From: CAYZJB01 sp964478735
GTDB lineage: Bacteria; CLD3; SB21
DNA length: 11,550 nucleotides
Reading direction: 5' to 3'
NCBI GenBank assembly: GCA_964478735.1
Contig: CAYZJB010000075.1
Location: 1 to 11,550, forward strand
Below are positions 1 to 7,761 of this stretch, in pieces. A program made the position numbers and the translations under genes. The notes beneath the pieces were generated by a model. The model did not search any database and was not told where the DNA came from. It saw only the letters and a program-made list of their open reading frames with translations. Numbering within the stretch: the first letter of the stretch is position 1; every line of letters starts with the position of its first letter.

Positions 1-30
1 TCCAGAAAAGAAAAGAATTGCTTGCAGATG

Positions 31-57
31 GATAACACGCTATTTTGGCGTGTTATC
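31..57. repeat. Perfect 10-bp inverted repeat upstream of intI
   Basis: Bases 31-40 (GATAACACGC) are exactly complementary to 48-57, with a 7-base loop. No T-run follows on either strand, so an intrinsic terminator is unlikely. It lies about 30 bases before the integrase start, where the attI site of a classical integron would be. It lacks the two-box, spacer and extrahelical-base layout of a cassette attC site, so it may be part of attI, a regulatory hairpin, or the edge of an unseen element. Confidence 0.75.
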
Positions 58-61
58 TGTC

Positions 62-76
62 GGCTAACCGCCTAAT
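62..76 (-). other. Two adjacent near-matches to integron core sites
   Basis: Read on the minus strand, 70-76 is ATTAGGC and 62-68 is GTTAGCC. Each differs at one position from the integron core consensus GTTRRRY. Their position directly before the integrase start is where an attI insertion point would lie in a classical integron, with cassettes extending leftward out of the window. The motif is short and degenerate, so chance is a real possibility. Confidence 0.22.
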
Positions 77-88
77 TGCATACATAAT

Positions 89-1053
89 ATGAAAAAGTCG
101 CCTTTCTCGAAAAGGTTCGTGATGTCATTCGACTGCGGCATCTCTCCTACCGCACGGAAAAATCCTACCTCGACTGGATCTATCGGTTCATCGTTTTTCA
201 CGATAAACGGCATCCCGATGAACTTTCGGAACAAGACCTGGCCGGATTTCTGACCTTCCTTGCGAAAGAGCGGAACGTCTCCGCATCGACCCAAAATCAG
301 GCCCTGCAGGCCATCCTGTTTCTATATCGCGACGTGTTGCACAAGCCGCTAATCCATGTCGACTTCCTTCGCTCCCATCGTCTCGCCCGGCTGCCGGTCG
401 TGCTCTCCAGAGAAGAAGTTGCAAAACTGCTCGGCGAGATGAAAGGCGAGCCGCTCCTCATGGCCTCGCTCATTTACGGCTGCGGGCTTCGCCTTGCCGA
501 ATGCCTCGCCCTGCGCGTCAAAGACGTCGACTTTCACAGGCAAACGCTTACCGTTCGGGCCGGCAAAGGCGATAAAGACCGAAACGTTATGCTTCCAGCG
601 ACGGCCGTCGAACCGTTGATACGGCACCTCGCTTTGTTAAAACTAAAACACGATATCTGGATCAAAGATGGTTTCCCGGGCGTCGCGCTGCCTCTCGCCC
701 TCGACCGCAAGTATCCCAATGCCCGTTTCGATTGGGGCTGGATGTTCGTTTTTCCGTCCGACTATCCGTCCGTGGATCCGATGACGCGGCGAGTCCGTCT
801 TTTCCATCGTTCAGAAAGTTTTGTACAACGACCGCTAAAAGAAGCAGTGAAAAAAGCGGGACTGACCAAACCCGCCAGTTGCCACACGCTGCGTCATTCT
901 TTCGCAACCCATCTTTTGGAAAAAGGCTACAACATCCGCATCGTTCAGGAACTTCTCGGCCACCACGACGTCCGCACGACCATGATCTATACTCACGTGA
1001 GTAGCCTGCCCAAGACCGTTTCCAGTCCGCTGGACGATCTGACTCCACGATAG
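89..1053 (+). pseudogene. intI: Integron integrase (IntI-type tyrosine recombinase), frameshifted near its start
   Basis: IntI inserts and excises gene cassettes by recombining attI and attC sites. Open codons run from 88 to the TAG at 1051-1053 and begin with the N-terminal SAM-like core-binding domain (FLEKVRDVIRLRHLSYRTEK). With the frame restored the protein would be about 321 residues, the usual IntI length. The catalytic set is complete: R135 (GCGLRLAE), K160 (GKGDKDR), H266 and R269 (HTLRH), H292 (LLGHHD) and Y301 (MIYTH), in restored numbering. The integron-specific extra segment is present at about 197-223 (ALDRKYPNARFDWGW), which separates IntI from XerC/D. The fault is at the start: the frame has a stop at 85-87 and no ATG, GTG or TTG until the GTG at 334, inside the protein. 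The ATG at 89 is out of frame, and one extra A in the A5 run 92-96 would join it. No good ribosome binding site precedes it. It could be a true null, a homopolymer error, or a phase-variable gene. Family identity is near certain; loss of function is not. Confidence 0.88.
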
Positions 1054-1279
1054 GAATCGATACAGACTTGCTGCAATACCTAATTCTCTCCGCGGTCTCC
1101 GCGTTGATTGAATTTGCTGGCTTGGTGCAGCACGNNNNNNNNNNNNNNNNNNNNNNNNNNNNNNNNNNNNNNNNNNNNNNNNNNNNNNNNNNNNNNNNNN
1201 NNNNNNNNNNNNNNNNNNNNNNNNNNNNNNNNNNTGTTGCTTCTTTGCACTTTTTTTCACTTATTTACCTGAAAAACGG
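1054..1279. other. Intergenic stretch containing a 100-N assembly gap (1135-1234)
   Basis: No gene is seen between the integrase stop and the promoter at 1280. The middle is exactly 100 unknown bases, a standard placeholder that need not reflect the true distance. Cassettes, an attI site or other sequence could be missing here. The flank right of the gap is AT-rich with T-runs and looks like ordinary upstream DNA of the next operon. Confidence 0.9.
1069..1132. repeat. Three-tier imperfect stem-loop after intI
   Basis: Nested complementary arms are visible: TGCTGCA (1069-1075) with TGCAGCA (1126-1132), AATTC (1082-1086) with GAATT (1110-1114), and CGCGG (1091-1095) with CCGCG (1099-1103) around a 3-base loop. 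Internal bubbles separate the stems. The overall topology and length recall a folded attC, but the outer arms do not match the RYYYAAC/GTTRRRY boxes. It may be a transcript-end structure for intI or chance. It ends two bases before the assembly gap. Confidence 0.35.
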
Positions 1280-1308
1280 TTGACAAACGAAGGCCTTTTG
1301 GATATATT
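1280..1308 (+). promoter_or_regulatory. Sigma-70-type promoter of the M23-bactofilin-atp operon
   Basis: A perfect -35 hexamer TTGACA (1280-1285) is followed by 17 bases and a -10 hexamer TATATT (1303-1308). Transcription would begin near 1315, giving a leader of about 70 bases before the peptidase start. No comparably good promoter was seen further down, so this may drive the peptidase, the bactofilin and at least the first part of the ATP synthase genes. Confidence 0.75.
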
Positions 1309-1359
1309 CAGGCGCTTTTTTAAGAAGTTCTTGAAATTAATGATTTTGTGTAACTTACG

Positions 1360-1375
1360 CGCCCATTTTTGGGCG
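1360..1375 (+). promoter_or_regulatory. Leader hairpin over the putative ribosome binding site
   Basis: CGCCCA (1360-1365) pairs with TGGGCG (1370-1375) around a TTTT loop. The right arm includes the only G-rich sequence before the TTG start at 1385, so the structure could limit translation of the peptidase gene. The hairpin is visible; its regulatory role is inference. Confidence 0.4.
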
Positions 1376-1384
1376 GTATGTTGA

Positions 1385-2293
1385 TTGCAAATTGCCAAAA
1401 AAACATCGGCCAAATATGTGACCTTTCTGGTCATGCTCGATGCGAGTTCCAACCCCAAAAGTTACCGCATCAAGCTCAGCCGTCTGAAATTCCTGGCCGT
1501 TGTGGCGGGTGTTTTTCTCGTGTTTGCAATAGGTTCTTTGATATTCTACTACTCCCGTACGTATAAAGTGCTCTATTATGACGAACTGCTCGCCCAGTAT
1601 CAGCAACTGGCCGACGACAACCGTCGTATCGAACACATCGAGCGGGAGTACCGAAAAGTAAAGCAGGAAAACGAAAAAATCCGGATGGTCTTCGGCCTGC
1701 TGTCGTCGATGCCGCACGATTCGTCGGCCGAAGAGAAAAACCGACTCGGCGCCGAAGGCTCGCTCGAAGGTCCGTCCGACGAGCCGCTGGTTTCCATGCC
1801 CCGAAGCGTATTGAACGAAAGTGAAGGACGCGCCTGGATGCCGGATTTTTTCATGTCCGCCCGGATGATCCCCTCGATCATGCCGGTCAATTCGCCTTTC
1901 GTTTCCCGCGAATTTAACACCGGCGAAGGCGTCAACCGCGGCCCGCATTTCGGCGTCGACATCGTCGCGGAAGAAGGCGCCCCGGTCCACGCGACGGCCG
2001 ACGGATGGGTCCTGATTTCCGAATGGCTCGCGGATTACGGTAACACCGTCATCGTCTTTCACGGCCTGGGTTATTTTTCGGTGTATAAACATCTTCGTTT
2101 TCGGTTCGTCAAAGAAGGTGAGGCCGTCAAAAGCGGCGGTATCCTCGGAACGGTCGGGAAGACCGGCACCCTGGCGACCGGAACGCATTTGCACTTTGAA
2201 ATATGGCGGGACGGGCACGCGGTCGATCCGGCAGAATACATTTATCAGATTCGCGATGCCGTCCATGCCGCGGCGATTGACACAACCAACTAG
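1385..2293 (+). CDS. Membrane-anchored M23 (LytM-type) peptidoglycan endopeptidase
   Basis: Likely a zinc endopeptidase cutting peptidoglycan cross-links in the periplasm, or a LytM-type regulator of such enzymes. The 302-residue product has a short cytoplasmic N-terminus, one membrane segment at about 36-56, a charged probable coiled coil at about 62-105, a linker, and a C-terminal M23 domain at about 165-285. The zinc and active-site residues are intact: H188 and D192 (GPHFGVD), H236 (YKHL) and the HLH pair H268/H270. The start is a TTG at 1385 because a stop lies immediately upstream in frame; the ATG at 1378 is in another frame. Later in-frame starts (a GTG, then an ATG about 17 residues in) cannot be excluded. 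It heads the operon and is followed 20 bases later by the bactofilin. M23 peptidases next to bactofilins are a known cell-shape pairing, so a role in local wall remodelling is a fair inference. Confidence 0.88.
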   Translation: MQIAKKTSAKYVTFLVMLDASSNPKSYRIKLSRLKFLAVVAGVFLVFAIGSLIFYYSRTYKVLYYDELLAQYQQLADDNRRIEHIEREYRKVKQENEKIRMVFGLLSSMPHDSSAEEKNRLGAEGSLEGPSDEPLVSMPRSVLNESEGRAWMPDFFMSARMIPSIMPVNSPFVSREFNTGEGVNRGPHFGVDIVAEEGAPVHATADGWVLISEWLADYGNTVIVFHGLGYFSVYKHLRFRFVKEGEAVKSGGILGTVGKTGTLATGTHLHFEIWRDGHAVDPAEYIYQIRDAVHAAAIDTTN

Positions 2294-2313
2294 CAACCCG
2301 GAAGGGACGCGTT

Positions 2314-2721
2314 ATGATCGGTAGCAAAGAAAAAGGATCTTCGGATCAACCGACGGGATCGGGACTCAACCTGATCGGCCGGGGTACGTCGATTACGGGG
2401 ACCATCCGTTCCTCGTCGAGCGTTCGAATCGAAGGCGAAATCAAAGGCCAGGTGCAGTGCCAGGACCTGGTGACGCTGGGATCGACCGGAACGGTGGAAG
2501 GCGATATCCAGGCCAAAAACGTCGTCATCGGCGGCAAAGTGGTCGGCAATATGGTCGTCCAGGAAAAGCTGGTGCTGGAGCCGAAGTGCCACGTGCAGGG
2601 CGACATCAAAGCGCGCCGTCTCGTGATCGACGAAGGAGCAACCTTCGAGGGCAACTGCTCGATGAAGGACACCAATCTGGTCATAAGCGAGACCCTGAAG
2701 AAGGACGCCGCGAACAGTTGA
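2314..2721 (+). CDS. Bactofilin (polymer-forming cytoskeletal protein)
   Basis: A 135-residue protein that should self-assemble into nucleotide-independent filaments at the inner membrane and scaffold wall or envelope proteins. The bactofilin core spans about 17-125. It starts with a GTSITGTI-like entry, then shows regularly spaced small hydrophobic and glycine positions (EGEIKGQV, GDIQAKNVVIGG, KVVGN, QGDIKARRLVI) typical of the right-handed beta helix, and ends in a short charged tail. Length matches the family. GGAAGGG at 2300-2306 lies 7 bases before the ATG and supports the start. It sits between the M23 peptidase, its likely functional partner, and atpZ, whose GTG begins one base after this stop, so translation of the two is probably coupled. 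Confidence 0.93.
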   Translation: MIGSKEKGSSDQPTGSGLNLIGRGTSITGTIRSSSSVRIEGEIKGQVQCQDLVTLGSTGTVEGDIQAKNVVIGGKVVGNMVVQEKLVLEPKCHVQGDIKARRLVIDEGATFEGNCSMKDTNLVISETLKKDAANS

Positions 2722-2722
2722 C

Positions 2723-2962
2723 GTGGAAAAGGATTCGAAATCCGGCAAAGATGTTGAATCCATAAGACGATACGCGCCGATCCTTACCTGGGGCTGGCAA
2801 TTTTTGCTGACGCTCCTCGTGTTCGTCTGGGGCGGTCACTGGCTGGATCAGAAATGGGGAACGGGCGTGACGTTTGTGTTGATTGGAATTTTTATGGGTT
2901 TGTTCGGCGGATTTTACAAGTTGATCCGCATCGTCAAAGACATGTCGAAGAGTACGAAATGA
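2723..2962 (+). CDS. atpZ: AtpZ/AtpI-family ATP synthase accessory protein
   Basis: A 79-residue membrane protein of the AtpZ ('ATPase gene 1') family, small proteins that precede ATP synthase genes and have been linked to divalent-cation transport and Fo assembly. Two membrane helices are visible, at about 22-38 and 48-66, joined by a short loop with the family pattern GHWLDQKWGTG. The GTG start at 2723 is used because only one base separates it from the bactofilin stop and no other in-frame start precedes the first helix. The end overlaps the next gene in an ATGA arrangement, so the two are translationally coupled. Family assignment rests on size, helix pattern, the G-x-x-LD-x-x-x-GT motif and position; the exact role is not visible. 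Confidence 0.85.
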   Translation: MEKDSKSGKDVESIRRYAPILTWGWQFLLTLLVFVWGGHWLDQKWGTGVTFVLIGIFMGLFGGFYKLIRIVKDMSKSTK

Positions 2963-3348
2963 GTTCGAAATTGTTCATCACGCTTATTTTTCTGGTCAGC
3001 GCGATCGTGTTCCTTATTCTCAACGCGTTTGTGTCGACGTCGTATGAAGTCGGGATCATCGCCGCCGCCTGTGCGCTGTCCGTCGGTCACGTCATGGCCG
3101 GTTTTTTCATGTCCCGGTGGGCGCTGCACCGGCCCAACAAACAGTTTATGACCATCATCATGGGCGGCATCGGCGTTCGTCTGCTCGGGGTCGCGGTGAT
3201 TCTGGTACTGCTCGTTCCCGTAATCCGTGAGTCGCTGCAGCTTTTCATCATCACGTTTGCCGTTTATTATATCCTCTTCCAGATCATTGAAATATTTTTT
3301 ATTCACCGCGGACTACAGGCCAGACGTATGAATCCGAGCGGAATGTAA
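2959..3348 (+). CDS. atpI: Probable ATP synthase subunit I (AtpI-like)
   Basis: A 129-residue, very hydrophobic protein with about four membrane helices (near 5-25, 30-52, 62-85 and 92-115) and a short basic C-terminus (HRGLQARRM). AtpI proteins help insert or assemble the c-ring and are encoded just before atpB. The ATG at 2959 overlaps the atpZ stop. A longer open frame exists upstream, but its extra part is antisense-like overlap with atpZ and lacks membrane character, so the overlap start is preferred. Subunit I is poorly conserved, so the name rests on topology, size and position more than on motifs. Confidence 0.7.
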   Translation: MSSKLFITLIFLVSAIVFLILNAFVSTSYEVGIIAAACALSVGHVMAGFFMSRWALHRPNKQFMTIIMGGIGVRLLGVAVILVLLVPVIRESLQLFIITFAVYYILFQIIEIFFIHRGLQARRMNPSGM

Positions 3349-3365
3349 AGGATAGATTTTACCCT

Positions 3366-4235
3366 ATGGCACTCGCTATGTTCCAGGAAACGCAGCAGGC
3401 CGCGCAAGCGCCCGAAAAAGTCGACATCGGCGGAACGATCCTGCACCACATTACCAATTCGAATGAAATCGAACTGCCGTTCATCGGGGCGGTCCATCTG
3501 CCGCACTTTCCCGATTTGCACATCGCGGGGTTGACGATCAATTTGTCGCCGACCAAACACGTCGTGATGATGTGGCTAGTGGCGGCGCTGTTGTTGTTCG
3601 TCTTCACCGTTCTCGCGCGTCCGAAGCTGATTCCGCGCGGACTGTATAATTTTTTTGAAATGCTGGTCGTGTTTATCCGCGAGGAAATCGTCCGGCCCAA
3701 TTTCGGCCGCCTGACGGACCGCTACGTCCATTATTTCCTGACGATCTTTTTCTTCATTCTGTTCATGAACCTGCTCGGTCTGATTCCTTACGGCGCGACG
3801 GCGACGGGCAACATCGCCGTGACGGCGACGCTGGCGGTGTGCACGTTCATCCTGACGCAGACCGTGGCCATTCAATCGCAGGGTATTGTCGGGTTTTTAA
3901 AACACCTGACAGCCGGCGTGCATCCGCTGCTCTGGCCGATCATGATCCCGGTCGAAATCGTGGGTCTGTTCACCAAACCCTTCGCGCTGGCCGTGCGATT
4001 GTTCGCCAACATGACCGCGGGTCACGTCGTGATCCTGTCGCTCATCGGTCTGATCTTCGTTTTGAAAACGTTTTTTGTCGCCCCGATCTCGGTGGCGTTC
4101 GCGCTTTTCATCTATGTCCTCGAACTTTTCGTCGGATTTTTGCAGGCCTATATTTTTACGCTGTTGTCCGCGCTGTTCATCGGCATGGGGCTGCATCACG
4201 CGCACGATGAACATCATGCCCACGGGCACCATTAA
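3366..4235 (+). CDS. atpB: F-type ATP synthase subunit a
   Basis: The stator half-channel subunit that passes ions to the c-ring in the inner membrane. The 289-residue product has the essential arginine R211 in the conserved helix (KPFALAVRLFANMTAGH), an earlier family segment NLLGLIPYG at about 135-143, and the helix VLELFVGFLQAYIFTLL near 251-267. The N-terminus has about 60 residues before the first helix, long compared with many proteobacterial versions but common in FCB-type AtpB. The last 13 residues contain 8 histidines (HHAHDEHHAHGHH). The ATG at 3366 is chosen; M5 at 3378 is an alternative. AAGGA at 3348-3352 is rather far (13 bases) from the start. It follows atpI by 17 bases. Confidence 0.97.
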   Translation: MALAMFQETQQAAQAPEKVDIGGTILHHITNSNEIELPFIGAVHLPHFPDLHIAGLTINLSPTKHVVMMWLVAALLLFVFTVLARPKLIPRGLYNFFEMLVVFIREEIVRPNFGRLTDRYVHYFLTIFFFILFMNLLGLIPYGATATGNIAVTATLAVCTFILTQTVAIQSQGIVGFLKHLTAGVHPLLWPIMIPVEIVGLFTKPFALAVRLFANMTAGHVVILSLIGLIFVLKTFFVAPISVAFALFIYVLELFVGFLQAYIFTLLSALFIGMGLHHAHDEHHAHGHH

Positions 4236-4275
4236 CGATTTGAATGGATTCTATAACCCAACTTACACATCAATT

Positions 4276-4280
4276 GGAGG
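4276..4280 (+). promoter_or_regulatory. Strong Shine-Dalgarno site of atpE
   Basis: GGAGG lies 9 bases before the atpE ATG. The strong site fits the need to make many c subunits per complex. Confidence 0.75.
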
Positions 4281-4289
4281 TATTCTAAC

Positions 4290-4517
4290 ATGGGTGATTT
4301 AGGACTTGGTTTCTTGGCGGCCGGAATTGGAGCTGGTTTGGCGACGATCGGCGCGGGACTCGGCATCGGCAAGCTGGCGGCGTCGGCCCTCGAAGGCAGT
4401 GCGCGTCAGCCGGAAGCCGCCGGCGATATCCGGACGACAATGATCATTGCCGCCGCCCTCATCGAAGGTGTGGCCCTGTTTGCGGAAGTGATCTGCATCC
4501 TTCTTGCGCTCAAGTAA
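4290..4517 (+). CDS. atpE: F-type ATP synthase subunit c (proton-type)
   Basis: The hairpin proteolipid that forms the rotating ring of Fo. The 75-residue product has two helices joined by the conserved polar loop R39-Q40-P41, a GxGxGxG packing motif in helix 1 (G21, G23, G25, G27) that favours tight helix packing, and the ion-carrying carboxylate E59 in helix 2 (AALIEGVALF). At the positions that bind sodium in Na+-type rings (a glutamine in helix 1 and a serine or threonine after the glutamate) this protein has I26 and G60, so a proton-driven ring is predicted. It follows atpB by 54 bases and precedes a structured, gap-containing spacer. Confidence 0.97.
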   Translation: MGDLGLGFLAAGIGAGLATIGAGLGIGKLAASALEGSARQPEAAGDIRTTMIIAAALIEGVALFAEVICILLALK

Positions 4518-4524
4518 TGGGGTC

Positions 4525-4560
4525 GGGCATGCCCTGGGNNNNNNNNNNGGACGAAAGTCC
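4525..4560 (+). promoter_or_regulatory. Structured atpE-atpF spacer with a 10-N gap (4539-4548)
   Basis: Left of the gap is a perfect palindrome GGGCATGCCC (4525-4534). Right of it is a small hairpin GGAC-GAAA-GTCC (4549-4560) with a GNRA tetraloop. Hairpins after the c-subunit gene often stabilise its message, which would help make c in excess over b. The structure is visible on both sides; the gap hides the middle, so the full fold and function are inference. Confidence 0.4.
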
Positions 4561-4611
4561 CATCGCGGCTCGGGTGTGAAGTTTGGGACATTTTAGCAGG
4601 ATAGGTTCGAT

Positions 4612-5163
4612 ATGATACAACCGATTTGGATAATGATCATGTGGTCCGGCGACGGCGGCCATAAGGGCGGTCTGCTCGACATCGATCCCGGTCTGATGAT
4701 CTGGACCGTCATCACGTTTTTTTTGCTGCTTGTTTTGCTCGGCAAATTTGCATGGAAACCGATCATCAAAACGCTGCAGGAACGTGAAGAGCGCATCAAG
4801 GATTCCCTCGAAGAGGCCGACCGAGCCCGTCGCGAAGCCGATGCCCTGATCGCGAAAAACAACGAGATTCTGGCGCGGGCGGAACGCGAAGCCCAGGACG
4901 TCGTCCGCAAGGCCAAAGAAGAAGCGGAAAAACTGAAAGTCAGTTACCAGATCCAGGCCAGGGCCGAGACCGACAAGATGCTGGAAAACGCCCGCAAGGA
5001 AATCCAGAGCGAAAAAAACGCGGCCGTGGTCCAATTGAAAAAAGAAATGGCGGACATCGTCGTCACCGCGGCGGGGAAGGTCATCGGATCGGCCCTCGAC
5101 GCCGACAAACACCGTAAGGTCATCGACGATTACATCAAAGACATTCCCGTAAGCAGGAACTAG
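4612..5163 (+). CDS. atpF: F-type ATP synthase subunit b
   Basis: The peripheral stalk subunit linking subunit a to delta/F1. The 183-residue product has one membrane helix at about 27-45 (LMIWTVITFFLLLVLL) with the usual family entry IDPGLMIWT, followed by a long charged coiled-coil helix from about 50 to 160 rich in E, K, R and A. It ends in a short delta-binding segment. Only one b gene is present, so a b2 homodimer is expected. AGGA at 4598-4601 precedes the ATG by 10 bases; M8 and M10 are alternative starts, and the first 20 or so residues are of uncertain conservation. atpH begins 5 bases after the stop. Confidence 0.94.
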   Translation: MIQPIWIMIMWSGDGGHKGGLLDIDPGLMIWTVITFFLLLVLLGKFAWKPIIKTLQEREERIKDSLEEADRARREADALIAKNNEILARAEREAQDVVRKAKEEAEKLKVSYQIQARAETDKMLENARKEIQSEKNAAVVQLKKEMADIVVTAAGKVIGSALDADKHRKVIDDYIKDIPVSRN

Positions 5164-5168
5164 GTTTC

Positions 5169-5723
5169 ATGAGACAGACCAAGACGGCCCGACGATACGC
5201 CCAGGCGCTGAAAGACCTTGCCCATGAACGCAAAGTGATCGATCGTGTGTTTGCCGATATGACGGCCATTCTCGATCTCGTGCAGGCAACGCCGGAACTG
5301 CAGGTGTTTTTCGCCAATCCCGTCATCAAAAACGAGACGAAAAAAGCGACCGTCAAATCGATCTTCGGTTCGATCGTCGGACCCGATACGATGTCGTTCC
5401 TTCTGCTCCTCTGCGACCGAAACCGTGAAAACCTTCTGGAAGAGATTGGCGAAAGTTTTATCGACATGCGGAACGAAGAACTCGGCGTGGTCAAAACGGA
5501 CGTTTTTTCCGTCGTCGACCTGACGGACGTACAGGTCAAAGAACTGCAGAAACGCGTCGTCTCCATGACCGGCAAAACGCCGAAGTTCAATTTTAAAAAA
5601 GACCCGTCGCTCATCGGCGGTTTTAAAGTCCGCATCGGCGATACCGTCATCGACGGATCGGTCCGACATCAACTCGAAAAATTGCGCGAACGTTTTGTCG
5701 AAGAGTCGATCAACGAACGATGA
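5169..5723 (+). CDS. atpH: F-type ATP synthase subunit delta
   Basis: The OSCP-like subunit that ties the b stalk to the top of the alpha/beta hexamer. It has 184 residues, normal for the family. The N-terminal helical domain begins ARRYAQALKDLA, and the C-terminal domain carries the family signature at about 145-160 (DPSLIGGFKVRIGDTVID). No defect is visible. It follows atpF closely, and 32 bases separate it from atpA. Confidence 0.96.
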   Translation: MRQTKTARRYAQALKDLAHERKVIDRVFADMTAILDLVQATPELQVFFANPVIKNETKKATVKSIFGSIVGPDTMSFLLLLCDRNRENLLEEIGESFIDMRNEELGVVKTDVFSVVDLTDVQVKELQKRVVSMTGKTPKFNFKKDPSLIGGFKVRIGDTVIDGSVRHQLEKLRERFVEESINER

Positions 5724-5755
5724 AAATTCAAATCATATCATAGAGGATAAATCGT

Positions 5756-7270
<1,515 letters not shown>

Positions 7271-7310
7271 ACGCTTCCACGAAGGAAGTTCACAAACCCC
7301 GGAGATTCCC

Positions 7311-7724
7311 ATGAAAACCTTGCACGTTTTGCTTCTCGCGTCGGTCGTCAGCCTCGTCGCCTGTGGCGGCGGTAAAATGATTCCGATGGACAAGATGGCG
7401 AAGATCACCGTCAAGATGATCGTCGACAACAAGATCGACAAAGATAAAGAACCGAAAGACATCGACAACTCCGTCATCGAACCGTATGCGAAGGAGGAAG
7501 GCTTTACGGCGGCCGATTACAAATACACCGCGGAAATGATCGAAAAAGACGAAGCCAAGCAGAAGGAATTCGGCGAGGCCGTCGGTAAACTGATGATCGA
7601 CGAGATGATGAAGTCGCTCGGCGGCGCGGGACTCGGCGGCATGATGCAGGGCGCGATGGATTCACTGGGTGCGGCCCTCAAGAGCGGCCTGGATTCGGCG
7701 TTGAGCGGAGAAGAAACTAAATAA
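7311..7724 (+). CDS. Small lipoprotein A of a tandem pair inside the atp operon; function unknown
   Basis: I do not recognise the family. The 137-residue product has a clear lipoprotein signal: a basic start (MKTLHVLLLA), a hydrophobic core and lipobox LVAC with C18 as the modified cysteine. The mature part is helical-looking and charged, with the motif IPMD at 24-27, a block EGFTAADYKYT near 63-73 and DEMMKSL at 97-103, then a glycine- and methionine-rich amphipathic tail of about 34 residues. GGAGA at 7301-7305 and the signal peptide fix the ATG at 7311; the longer open frame that runs back into atpA is rejected. It lies between atpA and atpG in the same direction with short spacers, so it should be co-transcribed with them. 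It is related to the next gene. A membrane-anchored role near the ATP synthase is possible but only suggested by position. Confidence 0.88.
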   Translation: MKTLHVLLLASVVSLVACGGGKMIPMDKMAKITVKMIVDNKIDKDKEPKDIDNSVIEPYAKEEGFTAADYKYTAEMIEKDEAKQKEFGEAVGKLMIDEMMKSLGGAGLGGMMQGAMDSLGAALKSGLDSALSGEETK

Positions 7725-7761
7725 ATTTATCATGCTTCGGATATTGGGAAAGGAAACGACC

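Noticed and set aside
31..57. Canonical attC site or terminator at the left hairpin
   Set aside because: At 27 bases it lacks the two box pairs, spacers and extrahelical bases of attC, and no T-run follows on either strand.
334..1053. Integrase gene starting at GTG 334
   Set aside because: Recognisable integrase N-terminal domain lies upstream in the same frame (97-333), so this is an internal codon and not the true start.
4549..4560. RNase P RNA-like core (GAAAGTCC) in the atpE-atpF spacer
   Set aside because: Only a short stretch resembles the RNase P consensus; the spacer is under 100 bases, far too short, and a plain tetraloop hairpin explains it.
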